Below, piece by piece: positions 16,049 through 28,715 of a stretch of DNA of 64,000 nucleotides. Under the pieces are notes generated by a model. The model saw only the letters and a list, made by a program, of their open reading frames with translations, had not been told where the DNA came from and searched no databases. The first letter of the stretch is position 1; each line of letters begins with the position of its first letter. Made by a program: the position numbers and the translations under genes. Origin of the DNA: Microbacterium sp. Root166 (GTDB taxonomy: Bacteria > Actinomycetota > Actinomycetes > Actinomycetales > Microbacteriaceae); NCBI RefSeq assembly GCF_001427145.1, contig NZ_LMGL01000002.1, positions 124,001 through 188,000 of the forward strand. Reading direction: 5' to 3'.

Positions 16049-16663
16049 ATGCCAATCGTCGCGCTCACCGGCGGAATCGCCTCCGGGAAGTCCACGATCG
16101 CCGGGCGCCTCGCCGAGCACGGAGCGGTCATCGTCGACGCGGATCAGCTGGTCCGCGAGGTCCAGCAGCCGGGCTCGCCGGTACTGGCCGCGATCGCGGG
16201 GGAGTTCGGCGAGCGGATGCTGCACCCCGACGGTTCGCTGGACCGGGCCGCCCTCGGGCAGCGGGTCTTCGGCGACCCCGAGGCCGTACGCAGGCTCAAC
16301 GCGATCGTCCATCCGGCCGTGCGCGCCGAGTCCGCGCGTCGTTTCGCGCAGGCCTTCGCCGTCGACCCCGGTGCCGTCGTCGTCTATGACGTGCCCCTGC
16401 TGGTCGAGGCGCGCGTCGACGACCCGTGGGACCTCGTCATCGTCGCGCACGCTCCTGCCGAGCTGCGCCGCCGACGGCTGGTGGAACTGCGTGGGATGAC
16501 CGACGCCGACGCCGCGGCCCGCATCGCGTCGCAGGTATCCGACGAGGCGCGGATGGGCGTCGCCGACGTCGTGATCGACACGACGGGCACGCTGGACGAG
16601 ACGTACCGCCAGGTCGATGCCCTCTGGAGCTCTCTTCCCGCGCTCGCCGGGCCGGAGGGGTAG
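16049..16663 (+). CDS. coaE: Dephospho-CoA kinase
   Basis: A 204-residue P-loop kinase that phosphorylates the 3'-OH of dephospho-CoA, the last step of coenzyme A synthesis. It has a Walker A motif GGIASGKST (residues 8-16), DADQLVREV, the lid/CoA-binding region NAIVHPAVR and VVVYDVPLLVEA. The usual actinobacterial C-terminal UPF0157 extension is absent; it has the compact length of the E. coli enzyme. The ATG at 16049 matches the family N-terminus exactly, so longer forms are rejected. No clear ribosome site precedes it. Confidence 0.96.
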   Translation: MPIVALTGGIASGKSTIAGRLAEHGAVIVDADQLVREVQQPGSPVLAAIAGEFGERMLHPDGSLDRAALGQRVFGDPEAVRRLNAIVHPAVRAESARRFAQAFAVDPGAVVVYDVPLLVEARVDDPWDLVIVAHAPAELRRRRLVELRGMTDADAAARIASQVSDEARMGVADVVIDTTGTLDETYRQVDALWSSLPALAGPEG

Positions 16664-16713
16664 TAGAGCGAGCCGTCGCGCGGGTACCCTGGCCGCCTAG
16701 GCGGAGGTCGCAC

Positions 16714-17343
16714 ATGGGCATGTGGTCGAGGTTCAGGCGGAAGCGTAAGTTCGAGGCGCTCACCGAAGAGGAGCGCATCTCGCGCTACGTCTATCTGCTC
16801 AACACGCTGCCGGCGTCGGTCATCGAGCACGCCCATGCGAGCGCGTTCAAGGACGTGCCGGTGCAGCGCCGCCGGGAGATGTTCGAGCAGCTGCGGCCGT
16901 TCATGTCCGACGCGGAGCGGAACGCGGCATCCGATGATCCGACCGTCCTCGCCAAGCTCGTCCGGCGCGCGGAGGAGCGGCGTGCCGAACGCGCCTCATC
17001 GCAGGCTGCGGCCACGCAGACCGCGACGGCGACCCAGGAGGGCCTCGATCCGAGAGACGGCGTGGACTCCCGGGCACTGCTGCTGAGCAGCGGCGTCTCC
17101 GTGGTCGTCGCGCAGAACTTCCTGCTGGCGGCGGCCGTGACGACGTACTTCTCGGCCGGCGGCGGATCCCTCGCGCTCGGCGCCGAACCCCTGTGGGTGG
17201 GCGAGTCGTACGGCCAGGCGTCCACGGGCGCGTTCGACGCCGGCGGCTACGGCGGAGGAGGGGACTACGGCGGAGGCGGTTTCGGCGGCGGCTTCGACGG
17301 AGGCGGCTTCGGCGGCGACGGCGGCGGAGGCGGCTTCGGCTGA
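16714..17343 (+). CDS. Hypothetical protein with Gly-rich C-terminus
   Basis: A 209-residue protein from an ATG with a GGAGG site; a TACCCT -10 box lies about 25 bp upstream. The N-terminal half is charged and helical ([37 protein letters not shown]). The middle has a moderately hydrophobic stretch ([22 protein letters not shown]). The last 45 residues are almost all Gly with Tyr, Phe and Asp. The tail suggests disorder or self-association; nothing indicates an enzyme. Function unknown. Confidence 0.65.
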   Translation: MGMWSRFRRKRKFEALTEEERISRYVYLLNTLPASVIEHAHASAFKDVPVQRRREMFEQLRPFMSDAERNAASDDPTVLAKLVRRAEERRAERASSQAAATQTATATQEGLDPRDGVDSRALLLSSGVSVVVAQNFLLAAAVTTYFSAGGGSLALGAEPLWVGESYGQASTGAFDAGGYGGGGDYGGGGFGGGFDGGGFGGDGGGGGFG

Positions 17344-17429
17344 GCCCGGTTCGCGGTCCGGGGCTCGTCGCGGCACGGCGGCGAGGTCCGCCGGCGGCGA
17401 ACCCCACCCCTGGTGTCGGTGGCCGCGCC

Positions 17430-17435
17430 TACGCT
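17430..17435 (+). promoter_or_regulatory. Probable uvrB -10 hexamer TACGCT (leaderless)
   Basis: TACGCT with six bases (GGATGG) to the GTG at 17442. No LexA-type GAAC-N4-GTTC box is seen nearby. Confidence 0.45.
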
Positions 17436-17441
17436 GGATGG

Positions 17442-19523
17442 GTGCAGCCCACGCGATCCGTCCGGCCCTTCGAGGTCATCAGCGAGTACGAGCCGTCCGG
17501 GGATCAGCCCACCGCGATCGCCGACCTCGCGGCCCGCATCAACGCCGGCGAGACCGATGTGGTCCTCCTCGGCGCCACCGGCACGGGCAAGTCGGCGACG
17601 ACCGCCTGGCTCGTCGAGGCCGTTCAGCGGCCGACTCTCGTGCTCGCCCACAACAAGACGCTCGCCGCGCAGCTCGCCAACGAGTTCCGCGAGCTCATGC
17701 CCAACAACGCCGTCGAGTACTTCGTCAGCTACTACGACTACTACCAGCCCGAGGCGTACGTCCCCCAGACCGACACCTTCATCGAGAAGGACTCCTCGGT
17801 CAACGCCGAGGTCGAGCGTCTGCGCCACTCCACGACGAACTCCCTGCTCAGTCGCCGCGACGTGATCGTGGTGAGCACGGTCTCGTGCATCTACGGACTC
17901 GGTGCTCCCGAGGAGTACCTGCAGGCGATGGTCGCCCTCCAGGTGGGCGAGCGCTACGACCGCGACGCGCTCATCCGCAAGTTCATCGCCATGCAGTACA
18001 ACCGCAACGACGTCGACTTCTCGCGCGGCAACTTCCGCGTGCGCGGCGACACCATCGAGATCATCCCGGTGTACGAGGAGTACGCCATCCGCATCGAGCT
18101 GTTCGGCGACGAGATCGAAGCGCTGTACATGCTGCACCCGCTGACCGGCGACGTCATCCAGCGCATGGACGCCGTCCCGATCTTCCCCGCATCGCACTAC
18201 GTCGCAGGCACCGAGACCGTCCAGCGCGCGATCGGCACGATCGAGCACGAGCTCGAGCACCGGCTGAAAGAGCTCGAGTCGCAGAACAAGCTCCTCGAGG
18301 CGCAGCGCCTGCGCATGCGCACGACGTTCGACCTCGAGATGCTGCAGCAGCTCGGCTTCTGCAGCGGCATCGAGAACTACTCGCGCCACCTCGACGGCCG
18401 GATGCCGGGGGAGCCGCCGCACACGCTTCTGGACTTCTTCCCCGACGACTTCCTCATGGTGATCGACGAGTCGCACGTGACGGTCCCGCAGATCGGGGCG
18501 ATGTACGAGGGGGATGCCTCGCGCAAGCGCACTCTCGTCGAGCACGGGTTCCGGCTGCCGAGCGCCATGGACAACCGTCCGCTCCGCTTCGACGAGTTCA
18601 AGAACCGCGTCGGGCAGACGGTGTACCTCTCGGCGACGCCCGGCCGATACGAGATGGGCATCGCCGACGGCGTCGTCGAGCAGATCATCCGCCCGACGGG
18701 TCTCATCGACCCGCAGATCATCGTCAAGCCTTCGAAGGGGCAGATCGACGATCTGCTCGAAGAGATCCGGCTGCGTGCCGCGCGCGACGAGCGCGTTCTG
18801 GTGACGACTCTGACCAAGAAGATGGCGGAGGAGCTCACCGACTTCCTCGGCGAGCACGGCGTGCGTGTGCGCTACCTGCACTCCGATGTCGACACCTTGC
18901 GCCGGGTCGAGCTGCTCAGCGAACTGCGCTCCGGTGTGTACGACGTCCTGGTCGGCATCAACCTGCTGCGTGAGGGCCTCGACCTTCCGGAGGTGTCACT
19001 GGTGTCGATCCTCGACGCCGACAAGGAGGGCTTTCTCCGCAGCGGCACCTCGCTGATCCAGACGATCGGACGAGCCGCCCGCAACGTGTCGGGTGAGGTG
19101 CACATGTACGCCGACAAGATCACCGACTCGATGCGCAACGCGATCGACGAGACCGATCGCCGCCGCGAGAAGCAGGTGGCGTACAACACCCTCCACGGCA
19201 TCGACCCGCAGCCGCTGCGGAAGAAGATCGCCGACATCACCGACGCGCTCGCGCGGGAGGCATCCGACACGAAGGCGATGCTGGCGCGCAAGGGTTCCGA
19301 CCGGCTGAAGTCCGGCAAGGGCAAATCGCCCACGCCGCAGCTGCGTCGCGAGGGCATCGCAGCCGAAGGCGCGGAGCAGCTCGAGGCGACGATCGGCGAC
19401 CTCAGCAACCAGATGCTGGCCGCCGCGTCCGAGCTGAAGTTCGAGCTGGCAGCGAGACTGCGCGACGAGGTTCAGGACCTCAAGAAGGAGCTCCGCGCCA
19501 TGGAGCGGGCCGGGCACGCCTGA
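17442..19523 (+). CDS. uvrB: Excinuclease ABC subunit B
   Basis: A 693-residue DNA-damage-verification helicase of nucleotide excision repair. Features: Walker A GATGTGKS (44-51), the beta-hairpin region [12 protein letters not shown] that inserts between strands, the DEAD-like IDESH box, helicase motif VI region QTIGRAARN, and a C-terminal UVR domain (near [17 protein letters not shown]) that contacts UvrC. The GTG start gives the usual family length; a longer frame upstream encodes only Arg-rich shadow sequence of the Gly-rich gene. uvrA and uvrC lie 3.4 kb downstream. Confidence 0.97.
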   Translation: MQPTRSVRPFEVISEYEPSGDQPTAIADLAARINAGETDVVLLGATGTGKSATTAWLVEAVQRPTLVLAHNKTLAAQLANEFRELMPNNAVEYFVSYYDYYQPEAYVPQTDTFIEKDSSVNAEVERLRHSTTNSLLSRRDVIVVSTVSCIYGLGAPEEYLQAMVALQVGERYDRDALIRKFIAMQYNRNDVDFSRGNFRVRGDTIEIIPVYEEYAIRIELFGDEIEALYMLHPLTGDVIQRMDAVPIFPASHYVAGTETVQRAIGTIEHELEHRLKELESQNKLLEAQRLRMRTTFDLEMLQQLGFCSGIENYSRHLDGRMPGEPPHTLLDFFPDDFLMVIDESHVTVPQIGAMYEGDASRKRTLVEHGFRLPSAMDNRPLRFDEFKNRVGQTVYLSATPGRYEMGIADGVVEQIIRPTGLIDPQIIVKPSKGQIDDLLEEIRLRAARDERVLVTTLTKKMAEELTDFLGEHGVRVRYLHSDVDTLRRVELLSELRSGVYDVLVGINLLREGLDLPEVSLVSILDADKEGFLRSGTSLIQTIGRAARNVSGEVHMYADKITDSMRNAIDETDRRREKQVAYNTLHGIDPQPLRKKIADITDALAREASDTKAMLARKGSDRLKSGKGKSPTPQLRREGIAAEGAEQLEATIGDLSNQMLAAASELKFELAARLRDEVQDLKKELRAMERAGHA

Positions 19524-19541
19524 CCCGACGGTCCTGTGACC

Positions 19542-19796
19542 TCAGGGGCAGTGCATGAGCGGCTTGGGACCGCTGCGATCGAAGGTGTGGGCCGTCATCG
19601 GATGTCCGCACAGCGGGCACGCCCGTTCCGCGCGCTCGGTGCTGGACGGCGGAGGGGTGCTCTCGTAGGGTCCGACCGCCGCCGGACCGGCGACGCGGAT
19701 CAGGCTCGAGTTGAGCCAGGCGTACCAGCCCCCGGCCTCGCGGACGCGCTCGCGCAGGGGAGGGCGAGGGTCGGATGCCGGACCTGTTCGTGCCAT
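19542..19796 (-). CDS. Small conserved-looking protein with CPLCG zinc ribbon
   Basis: An 84-residue protein with a central GGWYAWLNSSLIRVAGPAAVG stretch in two parts and a C-terminal CPLCGHPM, with a further His and Cys near the end (MHCP) that could complete a metal site. It is read divergently from the MarR-type regulator across a shared palindrome, so it is a candidate target of that regulator. Function unknown. Confidence 0.6.
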   Translation of the reverse strand: MARTGPASDPRPPLRERVREAGGWYAWLNSSLIRVAGPAAVGPYESTPPPSSTERAERACPLCGHPMTAHTFDRSGPKPLMHCP

Positions 19797-19799
19797 GAT

Positions 19800-19815
19800 G
19801 TTTAGTGTACTAAAC
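19800..19815. promoter_or_regulatory. MarR-type operator palindrome
   Basis: GTTTAGT-GT-ACTAAAC: perfect 7-bp arms around two bases, centred between two divergent starts (19796 and 19832). It is unusually AT-rich for this genome. Typical geometry for autoregulation by the adjacent MarR/OhrR-like protein. Confidence 0.75.
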
Positions 19816-19831
19816 AATCGAGGAGTGTGGC

Positions 19832-20266
19832 ATGGCCACGGATGATCTGCTCAAGCTGGAGAACCAGCTCTGCTTCGCCGTCGTGACGGCTGCGCGCAAC
19901 GTGGTCTCGGTCTATCGGCCGATCCTCGAGCCTCTCTCGCTCACGCACCCGCAGTATCTGGTGATGCTCGCTCTCTGGGAGTCCGCGCCGAGATCACTCG
20001 GCGAACTGGCCGCCGAGCTCGCGATGGAGCCGGCCACCCTCTCGCCGATGATCAAGCGACTGGAGGCGCAGGGAAGGGTCACCCGTGCGCGGCGGGCCGC
20101 GGACGAGCGCGTCCTCGACATCGATCTCACTCCGGAGGGACGAGCGCTGCGCGAAGCCGCCCTCGAGGTGCCCCGCCGTGTCATGGCCGCCACCGGCATG
20201 GATGTGGACGAGGTGGCTCGGCTGCGCGACGCATTGGCGCGGTTCGCGGGTGCTCCACCGGCCTGA
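19832..20266 (+). CDS. MarR-family regulator, OhrR-like
   Basis: A 144-residue winged-helix dimer protein. The start ENQLCFAVVTAARN has the Cys14 context typical of peroxide-sensing OhrR proteins, whose N-terminal Cys is oxidised by organic peroxides. The DNA-binding part includes LGELAAELAMEPATLSPMIKRLEAQG and the wing RARRAADERVLDIDLT. No ohr thiol peroxidase gene is beside it, which is unusual for OhrR. It probably represses itself and the divergent zinc-ribbon gene via the palindrome in its promoter. Confidence 0.85.
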   Translation: MATDDLLKLENQLCFAVVTAARNVVSVYRPILEPLSLTHPQYLVMLALWESAPRSLGELAAELAMEPATLSPMIKRLEAQGRVTRARRAADERVLDIDLTPEGRALREAALEVPRRVMAATGMDVDEVARLRDALARFAGAPPA

Positions 20267-20436
20267 TTTGTGGACTCCCACCAGGGAAACGGTCTCGATC
20301 ACGTTGCCGTTCGATGAACTCCCTCTCATGACCGTTGGCATACTCCCGGCAAACTCCTAGGCTCGCTCTCGTGCGCGCGGACGAACCCTCCACGCGCGCT
20401 GCATCGCCTTACCCGGTCCGATCCAGAGGAACCCCC

Positions 20437-22866
20437 ATGCGATCTCGGTCACAGTCCGACCACATGTCCACCCGCCGGCGCCTCACCGCCGTCGCGGTCG
20501 CCACCGCCGCCGCCCTCGGCGCGAGCGCACTCGCCGTCGTGCCGGCGGCTCACGCCGCCCCGACGCAGGTGCAGATCCTCGCAACGAACGACTTCCACGG
20601 CCGGCTCGTCGACAACCCGACCGGCGCTGAAGCCGGCGCGGCTGTGCTCGCGGGCGCCGTGAAGCAGCTCCGTGCCGCGAACCCGAACACAGTCTTCGCG
20701 GCCGCGGGCGACCTCATCGGCGCCTCGACGTTCGATTCGTTCATCCAGCACGACAAGCCGACCATCGACGCCCTCAACGAGGCCGGACTCGAAGTGTCGG
20801 CCGTGGGCAACCACGAGCTCGACCAGGGCTACGACGACCTCGTGAATCGCGTGATGGCGCCCTACCACCCGACCGACAACCCGTACGGTGGCGCGGAGTG
20901 GGAGTACATCGCAGCCAACCTCAAGGTCCGGCTCACGGGTGACGACGCCGTCCCCGCCACGTGGATCAAGGAGATGAGCGGCGTCCAGGTCGGATTCGTC
21001 GGCGCGGTGACCGAGGAGCTGCCGGCGCTGGTGAGCCCGGGCGGTATCGCCGAGATCCAGGTGACCGGCATCGTCGAGTCGGTCAACACCGAGGCCGCCG
21101 CGCTGGTCGCCGGCGGCGCCGACCTCGTCGTGATGCTCGTGCACGAAGGTGCGCCCTCCACCAACTGCGACACGATGGACGACAGCGGCGCGTGGGCGTC
21201 GATCATCAACAACGTCTCGCCCGACGTCGATGCCATCGTCTCGGGCCACACGCACCTGGCCTACAACTGCTCCTTCCCGGTCGCCCAGTGGGCCACAGAG
21301 GGCCGTGCGGTCCAGGACCGTCCCGTGGTCTCCGCCGGCCAGTACGGCACGAACCTCAACCAGCTCGTCTACACCGTCGACGGTGACACCGGCGTGGTCT
21401 CGGCTAAGGCGCAGACTCTGCTCGCGCTCGAGGCGGCCGGCAACGTGGCGAAGTACCCCGCCGACCCCGCCACCGCGCAGATCGTGGCCGACGCTGTCGC
21501 CGTCGCGAAGGTCGAGGGCGCCAAGCCTCTCGGGCTCGTGGCGGGAGCCTTCAACCGGGCGCAGCTGAGCACGACCAACGCGCAGGGCGTTCCGAACGAG
21601 AACCGCGGCGGGGAATCGACGCTCGGCAACCTCGTCGCCGAGGTCCAGCAGTGGGCGACCGAGGCGCCGGAGTCCGGCGCCGCCGAGATCGCGTTCATGA
21701 ACCCGGGCGGACTCCGTGCGGACATGCGCGGCACCGACCCCGGTGACGGCAGCTACCCCCGCACCCTGACCTACCGGCAGGCCGCCGACGTGCAGTCGTT
21801 CGCGAACACCCTGGTGAACATGCAGCTCACCGGTGCTCAGATCAAGACGGTGCTCGAGCAGCAGTGGCAGCGCAATGCGTTCAACCAGCTGCCCACCCGT
21901 CCGTTCCTGCGCCTCGGCGTCTCGGAGGGCTTCGAGTACACCTACACGCAGGAGACCGTGACCGAGACCCCGATCGACAACCCGGCGACCACGGACGTCG
22001 ACGAGTCGCTGGCGGTCTACACCGCGCCGCAGGGCACGGTCACCGGCATGTGGCTGAACGGCGAGCCGATCGATCCCGCGCGGATCTACTCGGTCACGGC
22101 GAACTCGTTCCTCTCCACCGGCGGCGACAACTTCTTCGAGTTCGCCAACGGTGCGAACCGCCGCGACACCGGCAAGGTCGATCTCACGGCGATGGTGGAC
22201 TACATGGCCGCCTTTGCCGCGACCACGCCGCTCCCGGTCGACTACGAGCAGCGCGCCGTCGAGGTCGCGTTCCCGGCGGATGCTCCGGCGACGTACGAGC
22301 TCGGGACGACCGTGGCGTTCGACGTGCGGTCGTGGGCCATGTCGACGGCGGCCGACCTGAAGGATGCGGAGATCACCGTGTCGCTCGCCGGAGAGGTGCT
22401 CGGCACCTTCCCGGTGGACAACACGATCGGCGCTGTCGTCTACGACGACTACGGCACCGCGTCCGTGTCTGTGGTGCTCCCCGCCGACGGCCCCGTGGGC
22501 GCCACGGCGCTCGAGCTGACGGGAGCGACGACCGGCACGTCGATCACCGTGCCGCTGACGACGTTCGACCGCGCCGACAGCGTCGTGCTCGGCATCCCGA
22601 ACAAGCTGATCGCCAAGAAGAACTCGGCGATCAAGTACACGGTGCTCGTGCTGGCCGAAGGCGGCATCACCCCGACCGGCGAGGTCACGATCTACGACGG
22701 CGACGAGGTCCTCACCACGGTGACGCTCGGCGAGAAGGATCGCGGCATCGTCAAGGTGAAGCTGCCCGAGCTGTCCAAGGGCGTGCACAAGCTCTCGGCC
22801 TCCTACGCCGGAAGCGACACGGTCCGGGCGTCGGAGAGCGCGACCGTGCCCGTGCTCGTCTGGTAA
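20437..22866 (+). CDS. Secreted bifunctional UDP-sugar hydrolase/5'-nucleotidase
   Basis: An 809-residue exported metallophosphoesterase. A signal peptide ends near AHA/APTQ (residue 40). The calcineurin-like domain carries the dimetal motifs TNDFHG, AAGDLIG, VGNHELDQG and SGHTH. The 5'-nucleotidase C-terminal domain follows, with NRGGESTLGNLVAE, FMNPGGLRADM and SFLSTGGDNFFEF (nucleotide-binding aromatic pair). The last about 200 residues form Ig-like modules ending in VPVLVW without an LPXTG anchor, so it is probably released or loosely wall-bound. It likely scavenges phosphate and nucleosides. The ATG at 20437 has an AGAGGA site; an ATG at 20464 is an alternative. Confidence 0.92.
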   Translation: MRSRSQSDHMSTRRRLTAVAVATAAALGASALAVVPAAHAAPTQVQILATNDFHGRLVDNPTGAEAGAAVLAGAVKQLRAANPNTVFAAAGDLIGASTFDSFIQHDKPTIDALNEAGLEVSAVGNHELDQGYDDLVNRVMAPYHPTDNPYGGAEWEYIAANLKVRLTGDDAVPATWIKEMSGVQVGFVGAVTEELPALVSPGGIAEIQVTGIVESVNTEAAALVAGGADLVVMLVHEGAPSTNCDTMDDSGAWASIINNVSPDVDAIVSGHTHLAYNCSFPVAQWATEGRAVQDRPVVSAGQYGTNLNQLVYTVDGDTGVVSAKAQTLLALEAAGNVAKYPADPATAQIVADAVAVAKVEGAKPLGLVAGAFNRAQLSTTNAQGVPNENRGGESTLGNLVAEVQQWATEAPESGAAEIAFMNPGGLRADMRGTDPGDGSYPRTLTYRQAADVQSFANTLVNMQLTGAQIKTVLEQQWQRNAFNQLPTRPFLRLGVSEGFEYTYTQETVTETPIDNPATTDVDESLAVYTAPQGTVTGMWLNGEPIDPARIYSVTANSFLSTGGDNFFEFANGANRRDTGKVDLTAMVDYMAAFAATTPLPVDYEQRAVEVAFPADAPATYELGTTVAFDVRSWAMSTAADLKDAEITVSLAGEVLGTFPVDNTIGAVVYDDYGTASVSVVLPADGPVGATALELTGATTGTSITVPLTTFDRADSVVLGIPNKLIAKKNSAIKYTVLVLAEGGITPTGEVTIYDGDEVLTTVTLGEKDRGIVKVKLPELSKGVHKLSASYAGSDTVRASESATVPVLVW

Positions 22867-22876
22867 GAACCAGGGA

Positions 22877-22914
22877 AGGCGGGGCCCCCGGCGCCGATGT
22901 CGGAGGCCCCGCCT
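22877..22914 (+). terminator. Terminator of the 5'-nucleotidase gene
   Basis: Arms 22877-22886 and 22905-22914 pair perfectly (AGGCGGGGCC). The last base of the stem is also the first base of the uvrA -10 box. Confidence 0.65.
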
Positions 22915-22919
22915 AAACT
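22914..22919 (+). promoter_or_regulatory. Probable uvrA -10 hexamer TAAACT (leaderless)
   Basis: TAAACT with six bases (TGTCTG) to the GTG at 22926. Confidence 0.5.
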
Positions 22920-22925
22920 TGTCTG

Positions 22926-25826
<2,901 letters not shown>

Positions 25827-25831
25827 GCGAG

Positions 25832-27739
25832 ATGGCCCGCAGCGCTCCGACCGTCGCCTACAAGCCCAAGCCGGGGGAGATCCCCACCAATCCCGGTGTG
25901 TACCGCTTCCGGGATGCCGACGGTCGCGTCCTCTACGTCGGCAAGGCCAAGAACCTGCGCGCACGCCTGTCGAACTACTTCGCGCCGCTGCACACGCTCC
26001 ATGAGCGCACGCGGCGCATGGTCACGACGGCCGCATCGGTGGAGTGGACCGTCGTCGACAGCGACGTCGACTCGCTCCAGCTGGAGTACATGTGGATCAA
26101 GGAGTTCGATCCGCCGTTCAACGTGCGCTACCGGGACGACAAGTCGTATCCGTTCATGGCCATCACGCTCGCCGACGAGGCCCCGCGGGTGATCGTGACC
26201 CGCAACCGCCGGATCCCCGGCGCCAAGTACTTCGGCCCGTATCCGAAGGTGTGGGCGGTCCACGACACCATCGATCTGATGATCAAGGTGTTCCCGATCC
26301 GCACCTGCAGCGACTCCTCGTACAAGAAGGCGATGGCGTCCGGGCGGCCCTGCTTCCCGGGTCAGATCGGGCGATGCGGCGGGCCCTGCTCGATGAAGGT
26401 GTCCATCGAGGAGCACCGCGCGATCGTCGAGGACTTCATCTCGTTCATGGCAGGAAGCGACCAGCGGTTCGCGAAGGAGCTCAACGCGCGCATGCGCGAG
26501 GCATCCGCGGCGATGGACTACGAGGCGGCGGCGACGTACCGCGACCGCCTGCAGGCGATCGACGCCGTGCTGAGCAAGAGCGCCCTCGTCCTCGCGCCCG
26601 ACACCGACGCCGACCTGTTCGGAATCGCCGAGGACGAGCTCGCCGCGGCCGTCCAGCACTTCGTCATCCGCGGCGGGCGCGTGCGCGGTGTCCGCGCGAC
26701 CACGATCGAGAAGGAGCTCGACATCTCGGGCGGCGATCTCGTCGATCAGGTGCTGCAGCGCACATACGGCAACGCCGTCGGCGCCGACATCCCGAAGCAG
26801 GTGCTGGTCCCCGCGATGCCCGACGATGCGGCGGACCTCGAGGAGTGGCTGCGCGAGCGACGCGGCAAGTCCGTGACGATCCAGATCGCCCAGCGCGGAC
26901 GCAAGGCCGACCTGATGCGGACGGCGACCCTCAACGCGCAGCAGGCGCTCATGCTGCACAAGACCCGGCGCACGAGCGACTACCTCGCGCGCACGCAGGC
27001 GCTCACCGACCTGCAGGAGGCGCTGGATCTCGCCGAGGCGCCCCTGCGCATCGAGTGCTTCGACGTCTCGCACCTCGGTGGCACCAACGTCGTCGCCTCG
27101 ATGGTCGTCTTCGAGGACGGGCTGCCGCGCAAGGACCAGTACCGGTCCTTCGGCGTGCCCGAGACCACGGACGATACCGACTCGATCTACCAGGTGCTGC
27201 GGCGTCGGCTGGCGTACCTCGACCGGCCGGAGGAGGCCGAGCCCGCTCCGGTCGAGCCCACTGCCGACGGAGAGGTCGTCACTGAGCGTCGCCGGGCGCG
27301 CTTCGCGTACCGTCCGCAGCTCCTGGTGGTGGACGGCGGCAAGCCGCAGGTGGAGGCGGCGGCACGCGCACTCCGCGACGCCGGCCACGAAGAAGTCGCG
27401 CTGTGCGGCATCGCCAAGCGCCTCGAGGAGGTGTGGCTGCCGGGGGAGGAGTACCCGGTCATCCTGCCGCGGACCTCCGAGGCGCTCTACCTCCTGCAGC
27501 GCCTGCGCGACGAGGCTCATCGTTTCGCGATCACGTACCAGCGCAAACGCCGTCGCCGCGACATCCAGAGCGTCCTCGCCGAAGTCCCCGGCCTCGGCGA
27601 CGCACGCATCAAGGCCCTGCTCCGTCACTTCGGCTCGGTCGCCGCGCTCAAGCAGGCGACGCCCGCAGAGATGTCCGAGCTGCCGGGTGTCGGGCCCAAG
27701 CTGGCCGCGGCGATCCATTCGCACCTCTCCGGTGGGTAG
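25832..27739 (+). CDS. uvrC: Excinuclease ABC subunit C
   Basis: A 635-residue nuclease that makes both incisions around a lesion. The N-terminal GIY-YIG domain ([20 protein letters not shown], residues about 21-40) makes the 3' cut. A UVR domain near residue 215 binds UvrB. The RNase H-like domain makes the 5' cut ([10 protein letters not shown] and VVDGGKPQ, near 410-500), and two helix-hairpin-helix motifs end the protein ([30 protein letters not shown]). Starts five bases after uvrA. Confidence 0.97.
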   Translation: MARSAPTVAYKPKPGEIPTNPGVYRFRDADGRVLYVGKAKNLRARLSNYFAPLHTLHERTRRMVTTAASVEWTVVDSDVDSLQLEYMWIKEFDPPFNVRYRDDKSYPFMAITLADEAPRVIVTRNRRIPGAKYFGPYPKVWAVHDTIDLMIKVFPIRTCSDSSYKKAMASGRPCFPGQIGRCGGPCSMKVSIEEHRAIVEDFISFMAGSDQRFAKELNARMREASAAMDYEAAATYRDRLQAIDAVLSKSALVLAPDTDADLFGIAEDELAAAVQHFVIRGGRVRGVRATTIEKELDISGGDLVDQVLQRTYGNAVGADIPKQVLVPAMPDDAADLEEWLRERRGKSVTIQIAQRGRKADLMRTATLNAQQALMLHKTRRTSDYLARTQALTDLQEALDLAEAPLRIECFDVSHLGGTNVVASMVVFEDGLPRKDQYRSFGVPETTDDTDSIYQVLRRRLAYLDRPEEAEPAPVEPTADGEVVTERRRARFAYRPQLLVVDGGKPQVEAAARALRDAGHEEVALCGIAKRLEEVWLPGEEYPVILPRTSEALYLLQRLRDEAHRFAITYQRKRRRRDIQSVLAEVPGLGDARIKALLRHFGSVAALKQATPAEMSELPGVGPKLAAAIHSHLSGG

Positions 27740-27764
27740 GCTGGATCCGACGACGGGGGTGGTC

Positions 27765-28646
27765 ATGACGGAAGCAGCACGCCGAGAGCCCGGCGAGGTG
27801 CTCATCGTCACCGGGATGTCGGGCGCCGGGCGCTCCACGGCGGCCAACGCCCTCGAGGATCTCGACTGGTACGTCGTCGACAACCTCCCGCCGCAGATGC
27901 TCAAGCCGCTGCTCGACCTCACCGAGCTCGCGGGCGGCGTCCTGCCCCGGGTGGCCGTCGTGGTCGACGTGCGCGGTCGCGACCTCTTCTCCGACCTCCC
28001 CGAGGCGATGAGGGCGCTGCGCGAGCGCCGCCAGATCCGGCTCATGTTCCTGGACGCCTCGGACGACGTGCTGGTGCGCCGGTTCGAGGCGGTCCGCCGT
28101 CCGCACCCGCTGCAGGGCGACGGGACGATCCTCGACGGCATCCGTCTCGAACGCGAGCGGCTGGCGGCGGTCCGCGAGAGCGCGGACGTGATCATCGACA
28201 CCTCCACCTACAACATCCACCAGCTCGCCACGCAGGTGACGGAGCTGTTCACGGCCGAGAACGCCGCGCGCCACACGCTCACGCTGCTGAGCTTCGGGTT
28301 CAAGTACGGGCTGCCTCCCGACGCCGACATGGTCGCCGACATGCGATTCCTCCCGAATCCGTTCTGGACCGAGGAGCTTCGTCCCCTCACCGGGGAGAGC
28401 GGCGAGGTCCGGGATTTCGTCCTCGCTCAGCAGGGCGCCACCGAGTTCGTGGACGCGTATGCGGCCGCGCTGCGCCCGGTCCTGGAGGGCTACCAGCGCG
28501 AGAACAAGAGGCATTCGGTCGTCGCGGTCGGCTGCACCGGCGGCAAACACCGCTCGGTCGTCATGACGCGTGAGCTCGCCGAGCGTCTCGCGACCGTGCC
28601 GGGCGTCGCCGTCCGCATCAAGCACCGCGATCTCGGGCGCGAGTGA
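27765..28646 (+). CDS. rapZ: RNase adapter RapZ/YvcJ-like nucleotide-binding protein
   Basis: A 293-residue P-loop protein with Walker A-like GMSGAGRST (residues 17-25), where Arg replaces the usual Lys. It also has DNLPPQML, FLDASDDVLVRRFEAVRRPHPL and the C-terminal SFGFKYGLPPDADMVADMRFLPNP and GCTGGKHRSV. In E. coli RapZ controls glucosamine-6-phosphate synthase mRNA; in Gram-positives the role (YvcJ) is less clear. Placement between uvrC and whiA is typical of actinobacteria, although the usual yvcK-like gene between rapZ and whiA is missing here. A TAGGCT -10-like box lies at 27736-27741. Confidence 0.92.
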   Translation: MTEAARREPGEVLIVTGMSGAGRSTAANALEDLDWYVVDNLPPQMLKPLLDLTELAGGVLPRVAVVVDVRGRDLFSDLPEAMRALRERRQIRLMFLDASDDVLVRRFEAVRRPHPLQGDGTILDGIRLERERLAAVRESADVIIDTSTYNIHQLATQVTELFTAENAARHTLTLLSFGFKYGLPPDADMVADMRFLPNPFWTEELRPLTGESGEVRDFVLAQQGATEFVDAYAAALRPVLEGYQRENKRHSVVAVGCTGGKHRSVVMTRELAERLATVPGVAVRIKHRDLGRE

Positions 28647-28715
28647 CGCAGGCGGCGAAGCCGTGCCGCCCCGAGTAGGCTGGACCGTCGTTCCCGTACC
28701 TCGCTAAGGAGTCCC

